Assembly: GCA_024693325.1 (NCBI GenBank)
Contig: JAILLA010000002.1
Coordinates: 1 to 64,000 of the forward strand
Source: Solobacterium sp.
GTDB taxonomy: Bacteria; Bacillota_I; Bacilli_A; Erysipelotrichales; Erysipelotrichaceae
Reading direction: 5' to 3'
DNA: 64,000 nt
The notes beneath the pieces are model-generated. The model did no database searches, was not told the origin of the DNA, and saw only the letters and a list, made by a program, of their open reading frames with translations. The translations under genes were made by a program, and so were the position numbers. Below, in pieces: positions 23,820 to 32,610 of the stretch; within the stretch, counting starts at the first letter, position 1, and each line of letters begins with the position of its first letter.

Positions 23820-25937
23820 ATGAAATGTGTCATTCAGCATATGTCTGAAGACAGGATGCGTGTACATGTCGGGCAGGCTTTTATAACGCCCGAACAGGCA
23901 TGTATTCTTGAAAAATATCTGATGGGTATCAGGGGAGTCAGCAGTATACGGGTCAGTGAACGGACCGGAAATGCTGTGATCTGCTTCCATGCGGACAGTG
24001 AGGAAATACTGCATGCTTTATCGGTTTTTCATTTTGAGGAATATACAGCGGATGAAGCGGATCTGTCCGGCAGGAAACTGACAAGAGACTTTGAAGAAAA
24101 AGTTTTCTGGCATTGTACCAGGCGTGTATTTAAGAAACTGTTTCTGCCTGTTCCGATCCGGAATGCAGTGACTGTCCTGAATGCAGTCCCATATGTGTGG
24201 AACGGATTGAAGACACTGGTTAAAGGCAGGATCGAGGTGCCTGTACTGGACGGAACGACGATCGGAGTATCAGTATTTACAGGTGATTTTGCGACAGCTT
24301 CATCGATCATGTTCCTGCTTGGACTAAGTGAGATCCTGGAAGATTATACGCACCGGAAATCTGTCGATGACCTGGCAAGATCCATGGCGCTGAATATCGA
24401 TAAAGTGTGGATACTGGATGGATCAGGCGAACAGATACTAATGAATGTCAGTGAAGTACATGAAGGCGATATCATGGTCGTTCATTCGTCCAATACCATT
24501 CCCCTGGACGGCATCGTTGTATCCGGAGAAATGACTGTCAATCAGTCATCTATGACAGGTGAATCCGTTCCTTCACCGAAAGAAGCGGGATCGCCGGTCT
24601 ATGCCGGCACTGTCGTCGAGGAAGGTGAATGCCGGATCCGTGTAACCAATACAGCCGGGAGCGGCAGATATGACCGGATCGTAAAGATGATCGAAGAATC
24701 GGAAAAGCTGAAATCGGAGACCGAGGCAAAAGCAATCCATCTGGCTGACAGGCTTGTGCCGTATTCCTTTGCCGGTACGATCATCACTTATCTGCTGACC
24801 CGCAATACAGCAAGAGCACTTGCGGTTCTGATGGTAGACTACTCCTGTGCTCTGAAGCTTTCCATTCCGATCTCCGTTCTTTCAGCGATGCGGGAATGCG
24901 CACGTCACAGGATCTCGGTCAAGGGCGGACAGTTCCTGGAAAATATAGCCGCAGCAGAAACAGTCGTATTTGATAAGACTGGAACACTGACTTATTCAAG
25001 GACAAAAGTCGCTATGGTCATTCCTTTCGGCAAAAATGATGAGAATGAAATGCTGAGACTGGCAGCCTGTCTGGAAGAGCATTATCCGCACTCTATGGCA
25101 AATGCCGTAGTTGCTGAAGCGGAAAACCGCGGACTCATGCATGCAGAACGGCACACAAAAGTTGAATATATCGTTGCCCATGGAATTGCCAGTACGATCG
25201 ACGGACAGAAAGCTGTGATCGGAAGCAGGCATTTCGTGTTCGAAGATGAAGGTGTAAAGATCCCTGCACGGGAAAAGAAAAAGTTTGAACAGATCCCTGA
25301 CAGCTTCAGTCATCTGTATCTGGCGGTAGGCGGAAAACTTGCGGCAGTCATCTGCATTGAAGATCCGATCCGTCCGGAAGTACCTGCAGTGATCGGGACG
25401 CTGAAGAGAAGAGGGATCTGCAGTACCGTTATGATGACCGGTGATTCCCTGCGTACAGCCGCATCAGTGGCAGCTATGACCGGTGTAGACAGGTGGCAGG
25501 CAGAAGTACTGCCGGAAGACAAAGCAGCATTTATCAAAGAGGAACATGCACATGGCAGGAAAGTCATTATGCTGGGGGATGGCATCAATGATTCTCCGGC
25601 ACTTTCCGAGGCGGACTGCGGTATCGCAGTCAGTGACGGTGCGGCGATTGCCAGAGAGATCGCTGATGTGACAATAGCAGACGACGATCTGAATGCGCTG
25701 ATCGTACTGAAGGATATTTCCGACCGTCTGGACCAGAGAATACACCGGAATTACCGTTTTATCATGGCATTTAATACAGCACTGATCGTATCCGGAGCAG
25801 CCGGTATCCTTCCTGCAGCATCCGCGGCCTGGCTTCATAATATTTCCACTCTGGCAGTCAGTCTTCATTCCATGACTGATCTGCTGGATGAAGACAGCCT
25901 GGGAGAATCAGTGTGTTATCCGGGTTCATTAAACTGA
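23820..25937 (+). CDS. P1-type (heavy-metal-like) ATPase with atypical CPx motif
   Basis: This 705-residue P-type ATPase has a short HMA-like N-terminal domain (residues 1-75) without a CxxC metal site. Core motifs are TGES (actuator), DKTGTLT (Asp385 phosphorylated), the HP-type motif in EEHYPHSMANAV and GDGINDSPAL. The membrane motif that is CPC or CPx in copper, zinc and cadmium pumps is here YSCALKLS (about residues 341-348), so the ion is not obvious. Gram-positive pumps of this type have been linked to iron, manganese or zinc homeostasis. Start follows GAGGTG. The neighbouring DUF6110 and CydDC-like genes suggest a joint membrane function. Confidence 0.85.
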   Translation: MKCVIQHMSEDRMRVHVGQAFITPEQACILEKYLMGIRGVSSIRVSERTGNAVICFHADSEEILHALSVFHFEEYTADEADLSGRKLTRDFEEKVFWHCTRRVFKKLFLPVPIRNAVTVLNAVPYVWNGLKTLVKGRIEVPVLDGTTIGVSVFTGDFATASSIMFLLGLSEILEDYTHRKSVDDLARSMALNIDKVWILDGSGEQILMNVSEVHEGDIMVVHSSNTIPLDGIVVSGEMTVNQSSMTGESVPSPKEAGSPVYAGTVVEEGECRIRVTNTAGSGRYDRIVKMIEESEKLKSETEAKAIHLADRLVPYSFAGTIITYLLTRNTARALAVLMVDYSCALKLSIPISVLSAMRECARHRISVKGGQFLENIAAAETVVFDKTGTLTYSRTKVAMVIPFGKNDENEMLRLAACLEEHYPHSMANAVVAEAENRGLMHAERHTKVEYIVAHGIASTIDGQKAVIGSRHFVFEDEGVKIPAREKKKFEQIPDSFSHLYLAVGGKLAAVICIEDPIRPEVPAVIGTLKRRGICSTVMMTGDSLRTAASVAAMTGVDRWQAEVLPEDKAAFIKEEHAHGRKVIMLGDGINDSPALSEADCGIAVSDGAAIAREIADVTIADDDLNALIVLKDISDRLDQRIHRNYRFIMAFNTALIVSGAAGILPAASAAWLHNISTLAVSLHSMTDLLDEDSLGESVCYPGSLN

Positions 25938-25977
25938 CATACGGTTTCGTATGCAGGAAAGGCTTGAGTTTCATTTT

Positions 25978-27726
25978 ATGTTTGATCACAGATTAATGGA
26001 AATGTGTCCGGAAAGCAGACAGTACATCATCCGGAACGTTATCCTGCAATGGTGTGAGCTGATGATGAATGCGCTGATGATCGCTGTGATCGCAGTGATC
26101 TGTGAGCGTCTGTATCAGAATACACTGGCAATTGACTTCCTGATAAAAAGCTTCCTAATCGTCATCGTGACGATGGCAGTCCGCTTTTATGCGCGCAGAA
26201 GTTCAGTGCGGATGAGCTGGCTGGCATCCAGAACGATCAAGCGGATCATGCGGGAAAAGATCTATGAAAAGCTTCTGAAGCTTGGATCCGGTTATCGTGC
26301 GCATGTGGAAGAAGCAGAACTCGTGCAGGAATCGGTAGAGGGGACCGATCAGCTGGAAAGCTATTTCGGACAGTATGTTCCCCAGTTTTTCTATGCATTT
26401 CTGGCACCGCTGACACTTTTCCTGCTGTTTGGTATTGCCGGAAGCTGGAAAGCAGCGGCAGTGCTGCTTGTATGCGTTCCTTTGATTCCGGGTGCTATCA
26501 TGATGGTCCAGAAGATCGCAAAAAAACTGCTGGCAGGATACTGGGACCAGTATGCAAAGCTCGGAAGCACGTTTCTGGAGAATCTGCAGGGAATGACTGC
26601 GCTGAAGATCTATCAGGCAGATGCCTTCAAAAATGAACAGATGAATGAGGAATCAGAAAACTTCCGCAGGATCACCATGAAGGTCCTGACCATGCAGCTG
26701 AATTCCATTATTATCATGGATTTCTTCGCGTATGGCGGAGCAGCACTCGGCATCATCATGGCACTGCGTGCTTTCTGTGCTCATACGATAGGAATCGCAG
26801 GATGCCTGTTTATGATCCTTCTGTCTGCAGACTTTTTCCTGCCGATGCGCCAGCTCGGAAGCTATTTCCATGTTGCAATGAACGGGATGGCCGCAAGTGA
26901 CCGGATATTCCGTTTTCTGAATGAAGAAGAACCTCCTGTAAAAACTGAGATCATCCCTTCAGATGCAGGAGATATAGGACTGCAAGGTGTTTCTTTTTCA
27001 TACAATGACGATCAGGAAGTGCTGCATGATATATCCATGACATTTCCGAAAGGAAGCTTTACCGGTATCGTCGGTGAAAGCGGCAGCGGCAAGTCAACGA
27101 TCGCAGGCCTGCTGATGGGAAGAAATGTACTTCAAACAGGTGATTTGACGATCGGAGGAAAGAAGATCTCTGAGATCAGGGAAGACAGTTTGTTTGATCA
27201 TCTGACTTATATCGGGTCAGACAGCGTCTTCTTCAAAGGCACACTCAGGGAGAATCTGATCGTTGCCCGTAACGGTGCTTCGGATGATAAGATCATGAAT
27301 GTGCTTGATCAGTGCGGGATCGGGGAATACTTCCGGCAGAACGGAGGACTTGATGCACAGCTGAAGGAAAATGCGGAGAATCTTTCGGGAGGACAGCGGC
27401 AGCGCCTGGCGCTGGCAAGAGCGATCCTGCATGATTCTCCTGTATGGATCTTCGATGAGGCTACCAGCAATATCGATATTGAAAGTGAAGAAACGATTCT
27501 TGATCAGATCAGTAAGATGCGGAGTCGTAAGACGATCATTATGATCACCCATCGTCTGGCAAATGTGACCGGGGCAGACAGGATCTACTGTATGGAACAT
27601 GGAACGATTGCCGGAGAGGGTACTCACAAAGAACTGCTCGAACATTGTGCGGTTTACAGGAATCTGTGGAATACCCAGCAGGAACTTGAAAACTTCGGAA
27701 AGGAGAACGGACATGAAGCAGAATAA
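25978..27726 (+). CDS. CydD-like ABC transporter, permease/ATPase
   Basis: This roughly 582-residue protein has six membrane helices and a C-terminal ATPase: Walker A GESGSGKST (about residue 366), signature LSGGQRQRL, Walker B VWIFDEATSNIDIESEE. The ESVEGTDQLESYFGQYVPQFFYAFLAPLTLF segment is the hallmark of CydD-type subunits, whose E. coli member exports cysteine and glutathione. The start is uncertain: ATG 25951 and ATG 25978 are both possible, neither with a strong ribosome site; 25978 (MFDHRL) fits related N-termini I remember. It overlaps its CydC-like partner by 14 bases. Thiol export is a family-based guess; a metal complex or haem-like substrate is also possible. Confidence 0.8.
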   Translation: MFDHRLMEMCPESRQYIIRNVILQWCELMMNALMIAVIAVICERLYQNTLAIDFLIKSFLIVIVTMAVRFYARRSSVRMSWLASRTIKRIMREKIYEKLLKLGSGYRAHVEEAELVQESVEGTDQLESYFGQYVPQFFYAFLAPLTLFLLFGIAGSWKAAAVLLVCVPLIPGAIMMVQKIAKKLLAGYWDQYAKLGSTFLENLQGMTALKIYQADAFKNEQMNEESENFRRITMKVLTMQLNSIIIMDFFAYGGAALGIIMALRAFCAHTIGIAGCLFMILLSADFFLPMRQLGSYFHVAMNGMAASDRIFRFLNEEEPPVKTEIIPSDAGDIGLQGVSFSYNDDQEVLHDISMTFPKGSFTGIVGESGSGKSTIAGLLMGRNVLQTGDLTIGGKKISEIREDSLFDHLTYIGSDSVFFKGTLRENLIVARNGASDDKIMNVLDQCGIGEYFRQNGGLDAQLKENAENLSGGQRQRLALARAILHDSPVWIFDEATSNIDIESEETILDQISKMRSRKTIIMITHRLANVTGADRIYCMEHGTIAGEGTHKELLEHCAVYRNLWNTQQELENFGKENGHEAE

Positions 27727-29364
27727 AATTACCGTTCTTCTGAGAATGCTGAAGCTTGTTGACCCCCTGAGATGGTTCATGGTGCTGGCTGTTGTGCTGG
27801 GAACTTTTGGATTCATGGCTGCACAGATGATTCCGATCCTCGGCGTATGGGGTATTCTCGCTGTACTTGGCGAAGGTTCCCCGCTTTCTTTCAGGACGAT
27901 CATGATCATCCTGCCTGTTCTCGCTGTTGTCAGAGCGGTATGCCGCTTCAGCGAGCAGAGAACGAACCATTATATTGCATTTACGCTTCTCGCCATTGTA
28001 CGTGACCGTGTATTTCAGGCTTTGCGCAGACTTTGTCCTGCCAGACTGGAAGGCAGGGACAGCGGTGATCTGGTTTCCCTGATCACGTCGGATGTTGAGC
28101 TGATGGAAGTCTTCTATGCACATACGATCTCACCGATCTGCATTGCTTTGGTAACGGAAACGATCATGGTTCTTTTCATCGGCCATTATCATCCGCTGCA
28201 GGGTCTGCTTGCCTTATGTGCATATCTGTGCATCGGCATAGCGCTTCCGGCATGGATCTCGAAGCGCAGCGGAACACTTGGAGATGATCTGAGAAGAAAA
28301 GCAGGAGATCTGGCAGCTCATATGCTGGAAAGCATTCGCGGGATCGATACGACACTTCAATATCATGACGGAGAGCACCGTCTGAAGGAGATCAGTGAAA
28401 AAACCGCTGAACTTTCAAAAGATCAGGGTGAGCTGAACAGGCTGACAGGTACAAATGCCGCTCTGGCAAATACATTGATCCTGATCTTCAATCTGCTGAT
28501 GCTGTGTCTCTCTGTATACCTGTACCGGAACGGATCAGTCACATTTGAAGGATTCCTGATCCCGCTTACTGCACTGATGTCCTCCTATGGACCTGTAAGT
28601 GCTCTGGCAGCGCTTGGTACGACCCTGCAGAATACGACAGCGGCGGGCGGGCGTGTACTGGCTCTGATTGATGAACTGCCGGAGACAGAAGAGATCAGCG
28701 GTTATCCGGAAATATCATGGAACGGTGCCAAGGCAGACAATGTCTCATTCTCTTATGGCGGGGAAACAGTTTTGGAGAATGTTTCTCTGGATATACCCGA
28801 AAAGGGTATTACCGGGATTTCAGGAAAGAGCGGCAGCGGCAAATCCACGCTGCTGAAACTGCTGATGCGTTTCTGGAAAGCAAAGAGCGGTCATATCATG
28901 ATCTCCGGACAGACATTGATAAGATCAATACTGTAAATCTGAGAAACATGGAAAGCTATATGACGCAGGATACGGTCCTGTTCAAAGATACGATCGCCAA
29001 TAACGTCAGGATCGGAAAACTTGACGCGTCTTTACAGGAAGTAGAAGATGCCTGCAGAAGAGCTTCATTGCATGAATTCATTATGTCCCTGCCGGAAGGT
29101 TATGATACAGTGATCGGTCCAGAAAGAGCTCTCTCCGGAGGTGAACGGCAGAGGCTGGGACTGGCAAGGGCATTTCTGCACGAAGCAGAACTGATCCTGC
29201 TGGATGAGCCGACAAGCAATCTCGACAGCCTGAATGAAGCAATCGTACTGAAGGCGCTGTATCAGGAAAAAGAAAAGAGATCGATCGTGATCGTTTCACA
29301 TCGTCTGTCAACCATGCGGATCGCCGATCAGGTGTATCCCATGTCACAGGGAAGGATCTCATGA
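27713..29364 (+). pseudogene. CydC-like ABC transporter, frameshifted
   Basis: The first frame from ATG 27713 (after AAAGGAG) encodes six membrane helices and Walker A GKSGSGKST (about residue 370), then runs off frame at about 28907-28912 and stops at 28936. The +2 frame continues without a break with DIDKINTVNLRNMESYMTQDTVLF, signature LSGGERQRL, Walker B LILLDEPTSNLD and an H-loop, to TGA 29364, which overlaps the next gene as ATGA. Inserting one base near 28908 restores a full protein of about 550 residues. This is either an assembly deletion or a recent inactivation of the CydD partner. Confidence 0.8.
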
Positions 29365-29708
29365 ACGATACAGCAGGTAAACGTGAAAAGGAAAAAAGGA
29401 TCGTAAAGGAAATGATCGTCCTGTACTGTCACGGGCATCATCATGCAGCGGACGGACAAGAGATGTGTGATGAATGCCGTGCACTGTGCGATTATGCATG
29501 GAAGCGCAGTGATCTCTGCCCGTTTATGGAAACAAAGACATTCTGTTCCAATTGTACGGTGCACTGCTATCAGCCGGAAATGCGTGAAAAGATAAGAACT
29601 GTCATGCGCTGGAGCGGGCCCAGGATGATATTCCATCATCCCGTTATGGCACTCAGCCATGCGATTGCATCAAAAAGAGAAAAAAGATTAGGAGGAGTTT
29701 CAAAATGA
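29361..29708 (+). CDS. Nitrous-oxide-stimulated-promoter (YgbA) family protein
   Basis: This 115-residue protein carries the cysteine pattern of the YgbA family (PF11756): REKEKRIVKEMIVLYCHGHHH, MCDECRALCDYAWKRSDLCPF, FCSNCTVHCYQPEMREKIRTVMRWSGPRMIFHHP. The E. coli relative is controlled by the NO-responsive repressor NsrR; the molecular role is not settled. Six or more cysteines suggest metal or Fe-S binding. It is coupled to the CydC-like gene (ATGA) and to the following methyltransferase (ATGA), so it is part of the operon. Confidence 0.8.
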   Translation: MNDTAGKREKEKRIVKEMIVLYCHGHHHAADGQEMCDECRALCDYAWKRSDLCPFMETKTFCSNCTVHCYQPEMREKIRTVMRWSGPRMIFHHPVMALSHAIASKREKRLGGVSK

Positions 29709-30490
29709 GTACTAAACCTGATTATGCCAACTGGATGCCTGCTGAGATGGTTTATGGCGGTGCGTTCGGAGCCGGGCTGCTGGCTGCAGCAGACGCTGTT
29801 GTTTCCAGGTCGGATCTGCCTTACAGAAAACCATTTTCAATTCTGCTGAAAGCAGGTGCCGGTGCAGCAGGCATCTGGACAGTCTACAGCTATGCAGCAA
29901 GATCAGCCTTTTCCTATGAAGGAAAACGGCAGCTTTCCAGAGATATCATTGAGGGAATTGCGGAATATGTGAATCTTCCGGAAGGAGGAACATGTCTGGA
30001 TGTGGGATGCGGAAGCGGTGCATTGACGATCGCAGTTGCAAAACGCAATCCGGAGGCGACAGTAACCGGCATCGATCCCTGGGGAATGGAATACAGGGAT
30101 TTCAGCAGGCAGGTATGCATTGACAATGCAGAGACTGAAGGTGTCAATAACGTCCGCTTTGAGAAAGGCAATGCTGTTAAACTGGATTATCCGGATGAGT
30201 CATTTGACGCAGTTACCAGCAACTACGTGTATCACAACATTTCCGGAAAGAACAAACAGGATCTTCTGGTGGAAACACTGCGTGTTCTGAAAAAAGGAGG
30301 AACGTTTGCGATCCACGATCTCATGAGTGAGTCACGATACGGAGATATGACTTCTTTTGTAAAGAAACTGAAGAACATGGGCTATGAAGAAGTACGTCTG
30401 ATCGACACAAGAAGGGAATTCTTTAAGAATCCGATGGAAGCCAATGTTCTGATGCTTGGCGGGTCCAGGCTGCTGGTAGGAAGGAAATGA
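29705..30490 (+). CDS. SAM-dependent methyltransferase with hydrophobic N-terminus
   Basis: This 261-residue protein has two hydrophobic N-terminal stretches (about residues 15-32 and 45-62) and then a class I core: CLDVGCGSGALTIAVA, VTGIDPWGMEYRDFS, VRFEKGNAVKLDYPDESFDAVTSNYVYHNI, LRVLKKGGTFAIHD. It may be membrane-attached. It is the fifth methyltransferase of the cluster and the only one in the metal-ATPase unit. GGAGG precedes the start, with an ATGA overlap to the YgbA-like gene. The substrate is unknown; a lipid or quinone-like compound would fit membrane attachment. Confidence 0.8.
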   Translation: MSTKPDYANWMPAEMVYGGAFGAGLLAAADAVVSRSDLPYRKPFSILLKAGAGAAGIWTVYSYAARSAFSYEGKRQLSRDIIEGIAEYVNLPEGGTCLDVGCGSGALTIAVAKRNPEATVTGIDPWGMEYRDFSRQVCIDNAETEGVNNVRFEKGNAVKLDYPDESFDAVTSNYVYHNISGKNKQDLLVETLRVLKKGGTFAIHDLMSESRYGDMTSFVKKLKNMGYEEVRLIDTRREFFKNPMEANVLMLGGSRLLVGRK

Positions 30491-30494
30491 TCTG

Positions 30495-31367
30495 ATGTCA
30501 AAAACCGATTCCAAAGGACAGGAAATTTTTATGTCTTATCTGTTCCGGGGGACGGAGATCTTCAAGCCGGCACAGACCGGAGTGATCGATGAACGGGTAA
30601 AATGCCTTCGGGAATACGTGGCCAATATCTTCTTTTATACCAAAGAAGGAACGACCATCATGATCGATGCCGGATACAATTATGAACGTCTGAAAGAAAA
30701 GATGGCATGGCTTGATCTTGATCCTTCAGATATCAGGCATATCCTGATCACACATCAGGACACAGACCATGTCGGTGCCGTGGAGGATGACAGTGATCTG
30801 CTGTTCAAAGACGCAAAGCTGTATATAGGTGAAATCGAAAACAGATATCTGACCGGTGAAGAGAAACGTATGGTCATGCACAGGACATTTGCACTTTCCA
30901 GGATCCGCACATCCAACGAAAAAGTGCTGCTGAAGGATGGCGAGATCTTCTACATTGATCATATTAAGATCGAGTGCATTCTTGTACCCGGACATACCTG
31001 GGGGCATATGGTCTATCTGATCGATGACGAGTATCTGTTTACCGGTGATACCATCTGGTTTGGAGCCGACGGAGGATACAGCTTTATCGCCATGCTGGCA
31101 GAGGACAATAACCTTGCTGTAAAGTCCCTTGCGAAACTGGAACATCTCCTTGTAAAAAGAAACCTTTACCCGAAGATCATTACCGGTCATACCGGATGGA
31201 CTTCGGACAGATTTATGGCATTTGCTCACAGAGACAGACTCTGCATCTGGAAAGACAGAAATCTTGTCCATGATCCGGAAGCACCATATGACGGATACGA
31301 CGAGAGTAATGATACAGAAGAACTTGCAAGGAATCATCCTGTCGCTGAAAAACAGTTCATCCGCTGA
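30495..31367 (+). CDS. MBL-fold metallo-hydrolase
   Basis: This 290-residue metallo-beta-lactamase-fold protein has ITHQDTDHVGA, VPGHTWGHMVYLIDD, YLFTGDTIW and a late GHTG. The first motif is H-x-D-x-D-H rather than the classical H-x-H-x-D-H: one metal-binding His is Asp, a variation seen in several Bacillota MBL proteins. It may hydrolyse esters, thioesters or lactones. It begins 4 bases after the methyltransferase and is the last gene of the cluster; its stop codon is inside a perfect hairpin. The substrate is unknown. Confidence 0.8.
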   Translation: MSKTDSKGQEIFMSYLFRGTEIFKPAQTGVIDERVKCLREYVANIFFYTKEGTTIMIDAGYNYERLKEKMAWLDLDPSDIRHILITHQDTDHVGAVEDDSDLLFKDAKLYIGEIENRYLTGEEKRMVMHRTFALSRIRTSNEKVLLKDGEIFYIDHIKIECILVPGHTWGHMVYLIDDEYLFTGDTIWFGADGGYSFIAMLAEDNNLAVKSLAKLEHLLVKRNLYPKIITGHTGWTSDRFMAFAHRDRLCIWKDRNLVHDPEAPYDGYDESNDTEELARNHPVAEKQFIR

Positions 31368-31382
31368 GCAGTGTCTGCTCAG
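31364..31382 (+). other. Perfect hairpin at the stop codon of the MBL gene
   Basis: CTGAGCAG (31364-31371) and CTGCTCAG (31375-31382) form an 8-bp stem with a 3-base loop containing no T-tail. The TGA stop is bases 31365-31367. It has the same 8-3-8 geometry as the hairpin at 18436-18454. Confidence 0.55.
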
Positions 31383-31414
31383 TTCAATCGTTCAGAGAAT
31401 CAGCATAATTGATG

Positions 31415-31440
31415 GCCGGTGATCCCGGCTTTTTCTTTTT
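31415..31440 (+). terminator. Rho-independent terminator of the metal-ATPase unit
   Basis: GCCGG (31415-31419) pairs with CCGGC (31425-31429) around a 5-base loop and is followed by TTTTTCTTTTT. It lies 48 bases after the MBL stop and ends the co-directional cluster that begins near 4725. Confidence 0.8.
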
Positions 31441-31633
31441 CAAACAGAACTATCCGGTTTTTCGTGATCCGCCATCAGCTTTTTTATAGCAGATTCCTTT
31501 GAATCGGATATCTCCTGCAGTAATATAAAGGCAGATATAGTTGATCTTCTGCAGACTGACTGTGGAAAGACACTGCTGAAAGATCTCATTAAAGCTGTCA
31601 TATGGATTAAATAACATGGAGGAACAAACTGCT

Positions 31634-32359
31634 ATGGCTCAGTATTATATTGCAAGCTGTGTTTTCACTTCTCAGTTTCCTGAATTAAGTCTCAGAATTC
31701 AGGATTACATAAAGGACCGTTACGGTTTTACTGTAGTGCGCTGCTGTATTCCCAAATACAAGATACGTGAGTTTGAAGAAAAAATGCCGGAGGGGAGACT
31801 CAGGGAATGCTGGAGCAGACTTCCTGATTCCTGTGTTTTCAAGGAAGGAGATCAAGTCTTCTCACTCTGTCACAACTGCAGCAATATCATCGAAGAGATG
31901 CGTCCCGGTGTTCAGGTCCGTTCTCTGTGGGAACTGATCGATTCCGACCCGTTATTCTCTTTCCCGGATCATCATGGCCTTAAGGCATATGTTCAGGACT
32001 GCTGGCGTGCAAAAGACCGCCGGGATGAACAAGATGCTGTCCGCAGTCTGCTGGCAAAGATGAATATTGAAGTGATGGAGATACAGGAAAACAGAGAGAG
32101 TACGGATTTCTGCGGTGCTTCTCTGTATCGAGCCCAGCCTCCGAGAAATCCTGTATTGGCACCGAAGCACTATGTGGAGGGAGCGGCCGGAAAGTTTATT
32201 CCTCATTCACCTGAAGAGCAGAAAGAAAAAATGCAGGAGTACTGCCGTCAGTTTAACGGCTGCAAAGTTGTATGTTACTGCCATTACTGTTATGAAGGTC
32301 TTCAGCTCGGCGGAGCTGATGCATCACATCTTGCGCAGATGTTGTTTCCAAGTGATTGA
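31634..32359 (+). CDS. Cysteine-rich (CCG/heterodisulfide-reductase-like) protein
   Basis: This 241-residue protein has cysteines spread in pairs: SLCHNCSNIIEE in the middle and VVCYCHYCYEGLQLGGADASHLAQMLF at the end. The latter resembles the end of CCG-domain proteins (heterodisulfide reductase subunit B, glycolate oxidase Fe-S subunits). A non-cubane Fe-S cluster is possible. It has no signal peptide. I chose ATG 31634 because GGAGGAA lies 9 bases upstream, inside the earlier in-frame ATG at 31616. It stands alone between terminators. Confidence 0.62.
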   Translation: MAQYYIASCVFTSQFPELSLRIQDYIKDRYGFTVVRCCIPKYKIREFEEKMPEGRLRECWSRLPDSCVFKEGDQVFSLCHNCSNIIEEMRPGVQVRSLWELIDSDPLFSFPDHHGLKAYVQDCWRAKDRRDEQDAVRSLLAKMNIEVMEIQENRESTDFCGASLYRAQPPRNPVLAPKHYVEGAAGKFIPHSPEEQKEKMQEYCRQFNGCKVVCYCHYCYEGLQLGGADASHLAQMLFPSD

Positions 32360-32420
32360 ATGCACGGAGAAACAAATATTTCGATTAAATAATCCGATAT
32401 TTTAAATATGGAGAAATCGT

Positions 32421-32479
32421 AAAAAGTCATGCTCAGATAATGTAACTAAACGCCGGATTATTTCTGACATGATTTTTTT
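32421..32479 (+). terminator. Long terminator after the CCG-like gene
   Basis: AAAAAGTCATG plus CAGATAAT (32421-32441) pairs, with small bulges, with ATTATTTCTGACATGATTTTT (32457-32477), followed by a run of seven T. The stem is long and AT-rich. Confidence 0.6.
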
Positions 32480-32525
32480 ATGATCGTAAAGATGAATTTG
32501 ACAGGTTATTTGTCGGTCACAACAG

Positions 32526-32554
32526 TTGATGCCCTTTACTTATGTGTATATATT
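32526..32554 (+). promoter_or_regulatory. Promoter of the KdgT/LarA unit
   Basis: TTGATG (32526-32531) and TATATT (32549-32554) are separated by 17 bases, 57 bases before the kdgT-like ATG. Confidence 0.5.
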
Positions 32555-32610
32555 AAAAATAGTTCATCCATTCTTATCTTATTTCATAATGTTTATTAAG
32601 GAGATAGAGT

